Assembly: GCA_030637025.1 (NCBI GenBank)
Contig: DAOVVV010000005.1
Location: forward strand, 17,608 to 81,607
Direction of reading: 5' to 3'
DNA from: JAGLHV01 sp023143305 [NCBI: Clostridia bacterium]
GTDB lineage: Bacteria > CBDUZB01 > JAGLHV01
DNA: 64,000 bases
Shown: piece by piece, positions 38,537 through 47,230 of the stretch
Layout: each line of letters starts with the position of its first letter
Numbering within the stretch: position 1 is the stretch's first letter
Translations under genes and position numbers: made by a program
Notes under the pieces: generated by a model
Told to the model about the DNA's origin: nothing
Seen by the model: only the letters and a program-made list of their open reading frames with translations
Database searches by the model: none

Positions 38537-40612
38537 ATGAAAATGTTTTATAAAGGGGTTTTTATTAAAAAGATGCAGTTTTTGATTATAATTACTTGTT
38601 TAGTTTCTCAAGTATCTGCAAATTCTATTAGAAAGGATATTGTTAAATTGTTTCGGGAAGACCAATATTTAGACAGGGGGGTTATTAAAAATTTAGTTTT
38701 TGAATTAGCAGAAGGACAAGATGAGTATATAGGGGAATCTACAGAAAAATATCTTTTAAAAGATAATGAAGAAAATTTATGGCTGTTTAAAACCTATGCT
38801 GACCCCATTCATGTAAAAAATGATATAGTTGTATACCGGTTAGCTCAATTGTTCGGGCTTAAGTTACCGGCTATATGTGAAATTGAACTGCCTATTAACG
38901 GAGAAATAATGTATGGGTCAATTCAAAAAATAATACTTGATATTGTCCCTCTGAATAATGACTTATTGCCCGGTCAGATCGAAGATATACAAAGACACCA
39001 TATTTTAGATTGGCTCGTTTCTAATTATGATGCGGGAAAGGATGAGTTTTTTATACAAAAAAAAACAGGGAAGATCATAGCTATAGATAAAGATGATGCC
39101 TTTTCCAAAGAGAAGTGCTTTTCTCCGGGTGAAGACCCATGGGGAGATTTATATTATAAGAAATTCTGGGAAAACTATACCCGAGGGAAGATAAGGGTCG
39201 ATTTTACAAGAAGTTTTGAATTGATAAATCATATTCAAAATATTGATAATAATTTACTGGAAGATATATTGAAAAATTCATTCGGTGAAATACTATTACC
39301 CTATTGGGTAAACAGGAGAATAGATTCAATAATTTCAAAAAAAGAAAATCTTAAAGTTGATTTTGAAAAATTTTATCGGAAACTAGCAAAGAAAAAAGGA
39401 GAAAAATTTTATAATTCATTTAAAAGAAAAACAGACAATTATTCAGATGTGGTTTTAAAAAACTTAAGAAAAACAGTTTCCCAAAAAAGACTTCATTTTA
39501 AACAATTAAGGGACAAAAATCGTCCTAAACAGAAAAACATTGAAGTGATTTCTTCAATGAAAGCGTGGTATATGGTAGACGAATTGGGATATCCCCGCTT
39601 TGGTCAATTTCTTTTACTATCCGATAAAATACTGCAGGATCTCAGAAATTTGAGAGAGAATGTCTTAACGGTTAATGAAAAATTAGCTATAAGTTTTTAT
39701 ATTGTACAAATTAATCAGATGCGAAAAGAAAAAAATTGGCAAGCAGTGGGTAAAGAATTTCCAAAAAGAATAACTATTAATTCCAGGCGTATGGAGATAT
39801 CACAGGTAGAATGTAGTTTAAGAGTTTATTCCGGCTCGGACAGAAAACCGGTTAGCGAATATAAGGATAAAGCAGAAAAACATCCACATAATCTTTTAGC
39901 CCATTTAAATTATATTCAGGTTCCTATGGATGATCCGGATAAAAAAAAGCTCCTGGAAGTGTATAAACGAAAATTAAAGCAGGAACCCGGTAATTTGATA
40001 TACCAGCTTGTTTATGCTATTCTGGCTGACGATACTAAGTACCTTAAAAAAATGGATAATAAATTTGCCTGGAAATATCTCGTATTGGGTTGTTTAAGAG
40101 ACGATGAAGAAGAATATAAAAAAGTTTTTGCATTAAAGGGTAATGATAAAGTAGCTGTTTATTGGGCACATATACTACTCGGGGGATTTTTCCAGCATAA
40201 TAGTAAAAAAATAAGATTTGGTAAGGGATTTAATATAGAAAAAGTAATTACAAGTTATAACAAAGCACTTGAAATTGTTCCTGATTCTCCGGAGGCACAT
40301 TTGCATCTTGGGTCCCTTTATTTAATTAAAAAGCTTCCTGAAAAGGCATTGAAAGAATTTAAAAAAATAGAGAAATTACTGCCTCAATATGCAAAGCAAC
40401 ATTTTCATTTGGATAAAATAAAAGAAAAGGACTTATACGGAAGTAAGAAAGAGTATTTGGAAGCAATAAGAATGAATACTTTAAGCGGGGAACATCATTA
40501 TGTATTAGGTTTAGCCTATGCGGTAAAGGGACAAAATGGATTAGCGAAAAAACATTTCAATCAAGCAATAAAATTCGGATATAAAGTCGATATTAATTTC
40601 AATGAGACTTAG
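38537..40612 (+). CDS. Exported kinase-like TPR protein, array member 10
   Basis: 691 residues. Two nearby ATGs (38537 and 38543) follow AGAGGGG; the second has the better spacing, but the difference is two residues. The signal peptide ends QVSA-N. Landmarks: NLWLFKTYADPIHVKNDI, YRLAQLFGLKLP, YGSIQKIIL, DWLVSNYDAGKDEFFI and AIDKDDAF. The catalytic-loop Asn-x-Asp is present, while the metal-binding position is Glu. The C-terminal part belongs to the second subtype shared with members 5, 11 and 12 (RFGKGFNIEKVITSYNKAL, NTLSGEHHYVLGLAYAVKGQ), whereas its front half is more like the first subtype, so the gene may be a recombinant. A type 2 repeat with a perfect hairpin begins at its stop codon. 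Confidence 0.7.
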   Translation: MKMFYKGVFIKKMQFLIIITCLVSQVSANSIRKDIVKLFREDQYLDRGVIKNLVFELAEGQDEYIGESTEKYLLKDNEENLWLFKTYADPIHVKNDIVVYRLAQLFGLKLPAICEIELPINGEIMYGSIQKIILDIVPLNNDLLPGQIEDIQRHHILDWLVSNYDAGKDEFFIQKKTGKIIAIDKDDAFSKEKCFSPGEDPWGDLYYKKFWENYTRGKIRVDFTRSFELINHIQNIDNNLLEDILKNSFGEILLPYWVNRRIDSIISKKENLKVDFEKFYRKLAKKKGEKFYNSFKRKTDNYSDVVLKNLRKTVSQKRLHFKQLRDKNRPKQKNIEVISSMKAWYMVDELGYPRFGQFLLLSDKILQDLRNLRENVLTVNEKLAISFYIVQINQMRKEKNWQAVGKEFPKRITINSRRMEISQVECSLRVYSGSDRKPVSEYKDKAEKHPHNLLAHLNYIQVPMDDPDKKKLLEVYKRKLKQEPGNLIYQLVYAILADDTKYLKKMDNKFAWKYLVLGCLRDDEEEYKKVFALKGNDKVAVYWAHILLGGFFQHNSKKIRFGKGFNIEKVITSYNKALEIVPDSPEAHLHLGSLYLIKKLPEKALKEFKKIEKLLPQYAKQHFHLDKIKEKDLYGSKKEYLEAIRMNTLSGEHHYVLGLAYAVKGQNGLAKKHFNQAIKFGYKVDINFNET

Positions 40613-40733
40613 AGTTTTTGTCAGCATAGCTGACAAAAACTCTGTAGTCGAATTGATCCTGAGGCTCCCTTATAGGGAGGCGAAAGGTATAGTGTTTAAG
40701 TCCCTGCAGCTTGCTGAGGGGTAGTTGATTTGG
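40603..40733. repeat. Dispersed intergenic repeat, type 2, copy 3, with a 15-bp hairpin
   Basis: A perfect inverted repeat, AGAGTTTTTGTCAGC-ATA-GCTGACAAAAACTCT, occupies 40611-40643 and overlaps the stop codon of member 10 (TAG ending at 40612). After it come GTAGTCGAATTGATCCTGAG, AGGGAGGCGAAAGG and GCTTGCTGAGGGGTAGTTGATTT, shared with the other two type 2 copies. There is no run of T after the stem, so I read it as a repeat rather than an intrinsic terminator. Confidence 0.75.
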
Positions 40734-40768
40734 TCAATAGTTAAAAAAGATGTTTACGGAGATTTACT

Positions 40769-42862
40769 TTGGGAATAATTGGTAGGATAATACTTTTTCT
40801 GATAAAGGGAATGCTTATAGCTGTTTGTTTTAGTGGGCGTATTTATGCCCGTGATACCATTGATAAAATTGTTAATCTTATGGAGGAAAATCAAAGATTA
40901 GACCGGGAAATTATTAAGTTAATGAGGTTTGAATTATCCAACGAGGTGAAAAATACACCGAAACTTATGCTAAAAGATAATTATAACCGTTTGTGGATGT
41001 TTAAATTTTATAAATCATCTGTTCCTGTGAATAATTCAATAGCAGCATATCAAACAGCTTCTTTGTGCGGAGTTCAAACTCCCTGTATTTATGAAGTTAT
41101 GCTTCCTTTTAATGGCAAATTGGTTTATGGTTCAATTCAGAGCTTTGTAAATGATGCCCGCACAATTAGTAGTATATATCCATGGATGTTATCAAAAAAA
41201 CAGATTAAAATAATGCAACGGTGTCAGGTTTTTGATTATTTTATTTGTAACCCGGATATTGGAGGAGATAATTTTCTCATAAAATTAGATAAACGGGGGA
41301 GTTATCTTTCAGATATAAAAAAAGGAGATATTATCGCAGTGGATAAAGATACTTCTTTTTATAAAATATTCAATTCTCCTTATGATGGTATATGGAATGA
41401 TAATGATCCCTACTACAAGCGGATATGGGAAGCTTATACAGAAGAAAAAATAGATGTTGATTTTTCAGGAAGTTTTCAATTAATAGATTATATTCAGCAG
41501 ATTGATGCGGAAAGAATAGAGGATTTATTAAGGCCTTTTTTTCGCGGACGGGAAACATTTTTAAAAGAGGTAATTTCCCGCAAAGATAAATTGAGGAGTA
41601 CCTTTGAGAAATTTTATCAGGACCTGGCAAATAAAAGAGGAGAACATTTTCAATCTCAAATAGTAAATAAAGAAGAATATGCACGAATTGTTTTAAAGAA
41701 AATAAAGAAAATTGTTTCACAGAAAAAGAAACGGTTTAAATATTTACAATCCGAATCTAAAGAAAAGCAAAAAAACATTGAAATAATATTTCATCGGGAA
41801 GGATTTAATAAAGCAGAAGGGTTAGAGAATGTTTTAAGAAAAGATATCGATATTAAAGCACGCAAGGTTTTGGAAGAACTTAAAATGTTAAGGAAAAACA
41901 GTTTAAATCTTTATGAGAAATTGGCTCTTAGCTTATATATTTATGAGGTTGAGAATGTTTTGAGGAGAAGGCCCCTTGAGTTTTTTCTTAATAACCATCC
42001 GCTAGAGAAGATTGATAAAGATGCTAATAATATCAATGTGGCTTTTTGGGAATATACTTTCAGAACTTTTTATGGATTATCCCGCCGGATACACGGGAAG
42101 ATTTTAAAAGATTTTGATTATCATTCACAGGATATTTTAAAGCATTTGAATTTTATTCAAAGTCCGGTGTACTGGAATGAAAGGAAAATAATTTTTACAG
42201 AATATGAAAAACAAATAGGACATAATTCCGTACTTAAATTTATTGGAGGGATGCTTTTTAATAAGATAGAATATTTAAAGAAAATAAAAGGTGATTTTGA
42301 ATGGAAATATTTGGGAAAAGGGATGATTTACTGGTTATACGAAGAAAGGGATAAAGCAATGCAGGAATATAAAAAAGCAATAACATTGAGCGAGGATAAG
42401 ACAATTAAATTTTTCGGATATAGATTGCTTGGGTTTATTAATGAATATAATTATAAAGGAGTTCGTTTTGGCAGGGGATTTAATATAGATGAAGCAATTG
42501 CCAATTATAAAAAAGCTCTTGAGATAAAACCGGGTTCAGTGGAAGCATACCTTAATCTGGGGAGTCTTTATTTAATAAAAAGTGTTCCTGAAGAGGCTTT
42601 GAGGCAATTTAAAGAAATAGAAAGATTAGTACCTCAATATGCAAGAGAACATTTTCATTTGGATAAAATAAAAGAAAAGAATTTGTATGAAAGTAAAGAA
42701 AAGTATTTAGAAGCAATAAGAATGAATACTTTGAGCGGGGAACATCATTATGTATTAGGTTTAGCCTATGCGGTAAAGAGGCAAAGCGAATTAGCAAAAA
42801 AACATTTTGGTCAGGCAAGAAAATTTGGTTATGAAACCCATGTGGGCATAAATGGAAAGTAA
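40769..42862 (+). CDS. Exported kinase-like TPR protein, array member 11 (kinase motifs best preserved)
   Basis: 697 residues from a TTG seven bases after ACGGAG. A signal peptide ends IYA-R. The kinase-like domain keeps the key positions: K79 in LWMFKFYKSS, YGSIQSF as hinge, D156-YFICN-P-D163-IGGD-N168-F, and D192-K-D194 in AVDKDTSF. The D-x4-N spacing equals the catalytic Asp and metal-binding Asn of PI3/4K-type and related kinases. The subgroup also has an insertion after the loop (KRGSYLSDIKKGD) and the phrase PYDGIWNDNDPYY, absent elsewhere. If any array member phosphorylates a substrate, this and member 12 are the likeliest. TPR region of the second subtype, ending NTLSGEHHYVLGLAYAVK. 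The substrate, and any ATP source outside the cytoplasm, are unknown. Confidence 0.72.
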   Translation: MGIIGRIILFLIKGMLIAVCFSGRIYARDTIDKIVNLMEENQRLDREIIKLMRFELSNEVKNTPKLMLKDNYNRLWMFKFYKSSVPVNNSIAAYQTASLCGVQTPCIYEVMLPFNGKLVYGSIQSFVNDARTISSIYPWMLSKKQIKIMQRCQVFDYFICNPDIGGDNFLIKLDKRGSYLSDIKKGDIIAVDKDTSFYKIFNSPYDGIWNDNDPYYKRIWEAYTEEKIDVDFSGSFQLIDYIQQIDAERIEDLLRPFFRGRETFLKEVISRKDKLRSTFEKFYQDLANKRGEHFQSQIVNKEEYARIVLKKIKKIVSQKKKRFKYLQSESKEKQKNIEIIFHREGFNKAEGLENVLRKDIDIKARKVLEELKMLRKNSLNLYEKLALSLYIYEVENVLRRRPLEFFLNNHPLEKIDKDANNINVAFWEYTFRTFYGLSRRIHGKILKDFDYHSQDILKHLNFIQSPVYWNERKIIFTEYEKQIGHNSVLKFIGGMLFNKIEYLKKIKGDFEWKYLGKGMIYWLYEERDKAMQEYKKAITLSEDKTIKFFGYRLLGFINEYNYKGVRFGRGFNIDEAIANYKKALEIKPGSVEAYLNLGSLYLIKSVPEEALRQFKEIERLVPQYAREHFHLDKIKEKNLYESKEKYLEAIRMNTLSGEHHYVLGLAYAVKRQSELAKKHFGQARKFGYETHVGINGK

Positions 42863-42879
42863 TTGGTGGTACTAATTTA

Positions 42880-44961
42880 GTGAAAATAAAAAAAACATTA
42901 TTTTTAATACCGGTTATATTTGGAATAATTTATTTTATTTTGAATATAAACGCGGATAATACGATTGACAGGATTATAAAATTTGCGAATGAAAATCAAA
43001 GATTGGATAAAGAAGTTATTAAATTAATGAAATTTAAGTTATCCAAACAGATAAAAAATGTACATAAAATTATTTTAAAAGATGAAGGAAATCACTTATG
43101 GTTATTTAAAAGTTATAAGTCTTCCAATTCGGTAAATGAGTCTATAGCAGTGTATCAATTAGCTTGTTTATTGGGAATAAATGTTCCTCCCATTTATGAA
43201 GTCACACTTCCTATCAATGGGAAGATGGTTTATGGTTCAATCCAGAGGTTTATTGATAATGCAGGGATAGTTAGTTATGTTGTCCCCGGAGAATTAACAA
43301 AAAAACAAATTAAGGATCTGCAACTCCACCAGATTTTAGACTATTATGTTTGTAATCCTGATGTTGGCGGGGATAATTATCTGGTAAAATTGAAAGGCGG
43401 GGATGATTTTCTTTGGGATATAAAAGAAGAAGATATTATAGGGGTGGACAAGGATGATTCTTTCTATAATATATTGAATAGCCCTTATGATATCTGGAAT
43501 GATAATGATCCCTACTATTGCCGTTTTTGGAATGCTTATATAAAAAAAGAGGTAGACATTAATTTTAACGTTGGGTTTCAATTGATAGATTACATTCATA
43601 GTCTTGATATAAAAGAAATAGAACAATTACTAAATCCTTTTTTTTATGGCCGGGAAGAATTGTTGAAAGCAGTACTTTTAGCCAGGGGTGAATTAAGAGT
43701 TGACTTTGAAAAATTTTACCGGGGAGTAGCAAGTAAAAGGGGACTGCGTTTCCGGTTCCGGAGGAATAAGAAGGGTGCGGAAAAATATGCACAGTTTGTT
43801 TTAGAAAAAATGGATAAAATTATTTCCAAAAAAAAGGAATGGCTCAGATATTTAGAAGCTAATCCGGATAAAAAACAAAAAAACATCGAAGTAATATTTC
43901 ACCGGGAGGGATTTGATAAGATAAGAGCATTAGAGTATGTTTCCGGAAACAATATGGTTGTTAGCGCAAGTAAAGTTTTAAACGAACTTAAAATGGCAAG
44001 AAGTAATAGTCCGAGTCTTTATGAGAAGTTTGCCCTGAGTTTATATATTTATGAGGTAGAAGATATTTTAAGAGAAAGACCTCTTGAGTGTTTTCTTAAA
44101 GAGCCGATAGAAAATATTGCTATGGATCCCGATGATATCGATATTTGTTCCTGGGAGTACAGCCTTCGAACTTTTTATAAATTACCCCGTCGAATATCCT
44201 GTAAAACTTTAAAAAAAATTGATTATCATTCATGCGATATTTTAAAACATTTAAGTTTTATCCAGTGTCCAATAGATTGGGATGAACGAAAAATTATTTT
44301 TGACGAATATAAAAAACAAATTGGTTATAATTCGCTGGTTAAGTTTATTGGAGGGATGCTTTTTAATGAAATAACGTACTTTGAAAAAATAGATAATTAT
44401 TTTCCCTGGAAATACTTAGGGAAAGGGATGCTTTATTGGTTGCGTGAGGAGTGGAATGAATCGGTCAGTGAATATCAAAAAGCAATAAAATTACATAACG
44501 ATAAAACAATTAATTTTCTTGGATATCGGATGCTTGGGTTTATTAAGGAGCATAATTCTAAAAGAGTTCGTTTTGGTGAAGGATTTGGTGTAGAAGAAGC
44601 AATTGCCAATTATAGAGAAGCATTGGCAATTAATCCCTGTTCGGTAGAAGTGCAGCTTAATTTAGCAAGTCTATATTTAATTAAGCAATTACCTCGGAAA
44701 GCATTGGAATCGTTTAAAGCAGTGCAAAAATTAGATTTTAAATATGCAGAAGAAAATTTTCATTTTAAAAACATCAAAAAAATGTCTGAATATAAAAGCC
44801 GGCAGGAATATTCGGAAGCGGTACGGGTGAATACTTTGAGCGGGGAACATCACTATCTGTTAGGGTTGGCCTGTGCAGTAAAAAAACAGAATAAGCTGGC
44901 AAAAAAATATTTTAATCAAGCAAGAGAATTTGGATATAAAGTCGATGTACATTTGAAATGA
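42880..44961 (+). CDS. Exported kinase-like TPR protein, array member 12 (kinase motifs best preserved)
   Basis: 693 residues from a GTG with GGTGG ten bases upstream. The signal peptide is short and hydrophobic, ending NINA-D. It is the sister of member 11: LWLFKSYKSSNSVNESIA, YGSIQRF, D154-YYVCN-P-D161-VGGD-N166-Y, and GVDKDDSF after a similar insertion. Thus the Asp and Asn expected of an active kinase loop are both present. The middle includes VIFHREGFDKIRALEYV, shared only with member 11. TPR region: RFGEGFGVEEAIANYREAL and NTLSGEHHYLLGLACAVK. It closes the array; the next gene, a GT39-TPR transferase, starts 46 bases later after GGGGAGG, so the transcript probably continues. Confidence 0.72.
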   Translation: MKIKKTLFLIPVIFGIIYFILNINADNTIDRIIKFANENQRLDKEVIKLMKFKLSKQIKNVHKIILKDEGNHLWLFKSYKSSNSVNESIAVYQLACLLGINVPPIYEVTLPINGKMVYGSIQRFIDNAGIVSYVVPGELTKKQIKDLQLHQILDYYVCNPDVGGDNYLVKLKGGDDFLWDIKEEDIIGVDKDDSFYNILNSPYDIWNDNDPYYCRFWNAYIKKEVDINFNVGFQLIDYIHSLDIKEIEQLLNPFFYGREELLKAVLLARGELRVDFEKFYRGVASKRGLRFRFRRNKKGAEKYAQFVLEKMDKIISKKKEWLRYLEANPDKKQKNIEVIFHREGFDKIRALEYVSGNNMVVSASKVLNELKMARSNSPSLYEKFALSLYIYEVEDILRERPLECFLKEPIENIAMDPDDIDICSWEYSLRTFYKLPRRISCKTLKKIDYHSCDILKHLSFIQCPIDWDERKIIFDEYKKQIGYNSLVKFIGGMLFNEITYFEKIDNYFPWKYLGKGMLYWLREEWNESVSEYQKAIKLHNDKTINFLGYRMLGFIKEHNSKRVRFGEGFGVEEAIANYREALAINPCSVEVQLNLASLYLIKQLPRKALESFKAVQKLDFKYAEENFHFKNIKKMSEYKSRQEYSEAVRVNTLSGEHHYLLGLACAVKKQNKLAKKYFNQAREFGYKVDVHLK

Positions 44962-45007
44962 AAAGAAGTAAATAACGAGCGGTCGTTTGGTATGCCAGGG
45001 GAGGATA

Positions 45008-47230
45008 ATGTTTAATTCTATAAAGGGTATTTCAAATAAAAAATACTTATTGTTGATACTAATGATATATACGATATTATCCGGATTATTGTTAAATACC
45101 GACTTACCCATAGTTGATGAAGAACCCTATTATTTTCTGCTATCTCAATCTATTATTTCCGGAGAAGGGTATAGAAATGTATTTTATCCGGACAATCCGG
45201 TTAACGTGGAATATCCTCCTTTGTATCCGTTATTTATATCACTGATTTTGTTTGTTTCACCTTATGCTATTTTGGGATTACGGATACTTTCCTTTTTTTT
45301 CGGAGCGGGTTCTTTGATTGTTTTTTACTTTTTTGTTTTTTCTGAGTTACCGGGTCCGGGAGGTATTAAGAACCGGAAATTAACCCGGAATTGTTTTTTT
45401 GTATTGTTATTATTTATTACTATAAATCCTTTATTTTTATCTTATTCGGTCAGGATACTAGCGGAAAAATGTTATTTGTTTTTTTCTTTAATAACGGTTT
45501 TTATGCTGGAGAAGTATATTACCCGGGATAATTCGAATAAATTATATTTAGGGATAGGAACAATTAGTTTGATTTTTGCTTTTTATACAAAGACGCTGGG
45601 ATTGTCCCTGGTGCTGGCGGTGGGATTATATTTTTTTATTAAAAGGAAATATAGAGATATTCTATTAATAGGAAGTGTATTCGGTCTTTCTGTTTTACCC
45701 TGGATAGTCAGAAATATATTGGTATCAGGTGTTCCTTCTGAATATGTAGGCTCTATTATATCAGGGCATAAGGTTTATTCAGTAAATATTTTCCAATTAA
45801 TTTTGTTCAATATTATACACTATGGACAATCTATTAAATATGTCTTTTTCCCGGGTTGTTTTTTATCTAAATTAATATGGTATTTTCCGTCTTTGTTTTC
45901 TTTGATGAATATAGAAGACTATTTCAATTTCCCTTTTCCCGGAATGTGTTCTGTGTTCATGGGAGGGATATTAGTATTTGGTTTTTATTTAGATACCCGT
46001 AATAAATTTTCTTTGATGACAGCTTATACATTGTTTTTTTTCTCGATGCTTTTATTGTGTCCTCCGGACTTTTTTTTAAGGGATGGTAATAAATATCTTT
46101 ATCAAATATTGCCTTTTTTATCGTATTATTTCATAAGTGGATTTTTTGGGATTGGCCGAAAAATAAATTTTTTACATTTTATTGCAAAAAAAATAATTGT
46201 AGGGATTTTTATATTGATTTTAATAATTCCTAACTTAATTTGCGATTTTTATTTAATAAGAGGGAATATTAACTGCCTGGCAAATACTAAAAAATTATCC
46301 AAAGAAGAAAAAATAGATTATTATGCTCCGTGGTTTAATGTATATTTTATGACTGCTTCCTGGGTGAAAGAGAAGTTGCCTTTAGATGCTTGTATTATGC
46401 ATAACGTTCCTTACACTTTTTATCTTTACAGCAAACATAAAACAATTTCTCTTTATTTGGATAGAAAAGAGAAGAATTTGGAGGCTATCATAGAAGAAAA
46501 TGCAGGTTATATTGCTGTGGGGACCCAGGAGGAAGAAAAGTTAGTAGAGGAATTAAATAAAATTACTGATGAATATGTTTTTATTCCTCTCGTTTTGTTT
46601 ATTCGGAGAGTGGGAAAAAATAAATTGAGTGGTTTTAGTAAGGTTTATAAAATAATTAAAGTTGATTCCCGGGTAAAGCAGCTTTATCAGGAGGGAAGTT
46701 ATTTTTATAATAGAGAAGATTATAAGCAGGCAATATTAAAATTTAAACGGGCATTACAGATTAGTCCTGATTTGATAGGATATTATAATCTGGGGATTAT
46801 TTATGAAAAAAGAGGGATGGTTAAAGAAGCAATCCAGATGTACAGGGAGACATTAAAAATCGAACCTAATTTTCAAATAGTGGAGAACAGATTAAATGTT
46901 CTTTGCCAGAGAGAATTTATAAAACAAAACACCCGGGATTTCGAAGGATATAAAAAATTAGGGGAGTATTATTTTAAAAATTATGATTACCCCGAAGCGA
47001 TAGGTGCTTATACTGAATGCCTGGAGATAAATGATAAACTGAAATTGAGGGATAATGATAGAAAAATAGTGGATATTTCATCAGTGTATTATAATTTAGG
47101 TAAAGCTTATTTTAGCCAGGGAGATTATGATAAGGCAGCAGGGGAATTTAGGAAAGCACTTAAGATGAATCCGCAAGTAAAATACAGGGTAAAACATTAT
47201 ATGAAATTAATAGATAGGTTGAAAAATTGA
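45008..47230 (+). CDS. GT39-like membrane glycosyltransferase with C-terminal TPR domain (copy 4)
   Basis: 740 residues from the ATG at 45008, led by GGGGAGG; an in-frame TTG at 44987 is the less likely alternative. The first loop is LPIVDEEPYYFLLSQSIISG followed by GYRNVFYPDNPVNVEYPPLY. The D-E-E group takes the place of the acidic pair of the PMT fold, and VEYPP is shared with copies 6 and 7. About ten to twelve membrane segments reach residue 430. The external linker includes NVPYTFYLYSKHKTISLY, where most copies have PPAFYL. The TPR tail from about 570 contains LGIIYEKRGMVKEAIQMY and LGKAYFSQGDYDKAAGEF. Its TGA overlaps the TTG start of copy 5. Confidence 0.75.
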   Translation: MFNSIKGISNKKYLLLILMIYTILSGLLLNTDLPIVDEEPYYFLLSQSIISGEGYRNVFYPDNPVNVEYPPLYPLFISLILFVSPYAILGLRILSFFFGAGSLIVFYFFVFSELPGPGGIKNRKLTRNCFFVLLLFITINPLFLSYSVRILAEKCYLFFSLITVFMLEKYITRDNSNKLYLGIGTISLIFAFYTKTLGLSLVLAVGLYFFIKRKYRDILLIGSVFGLSVLPWIVRNILVSGVPSEYVGSIISGHKVYSVNIFQLILFNIIHYGQSIKYVFFPGCFLSKLIWYFPSLFSLMNIEDYFNFPFPGMCSVFMGGILVFGFYLDTRNKFSLMTAYTLFFFSMLLLCPPDFFLRDGNKYLYQILPFLSYYFISGFFGIGRKINFLHFIAKKIIVGIFILILIIPNLICDFYLIRGNINCLANTKKLSKEEKIDYYAPWFNVYFMTASWVKEKLPLDACIMHNVPYTFYLYSKHKTISLYLDRKEKNLEAIIEENAGYIAVGTQEEEKLVEELNKITDEYVFIPLVLFIRRVGKNKLSGFSKVYKIIKVDSRVKQLYQEGSYFYNREDYKQAILKFKRALQISPDLIGYYNLGIIYEKRGMVKEAIQMYRETLKIEPNFQIVENRLNVLCQREFIKQNTRDFEGYKKLGEYYFKNYDYPEAIGAYTECLEINDKLKLRDNDRKIVDISSVYYNLGKAYFSQGDYDKAAGEFRKALKMNPQVKYRVKHYMKLIDRLKN

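Noticed and set aside
40611-40643. Perfect 15-base hairpin as an intrinsic terminator
   Set aside because: No run of T follows the stem, and the flanks match other type 2 repeats, so a repeat is the better reading.
17255-44961. Array proteins as CotH-type spore coat kinases
   Set aside because: The ID[KR]D motif faintly recalls CotH, but the wLFK, RLaqLLG and YGSIQ landmarks fit the PI3/4K or HipA pattern better, and no spore genes are present.
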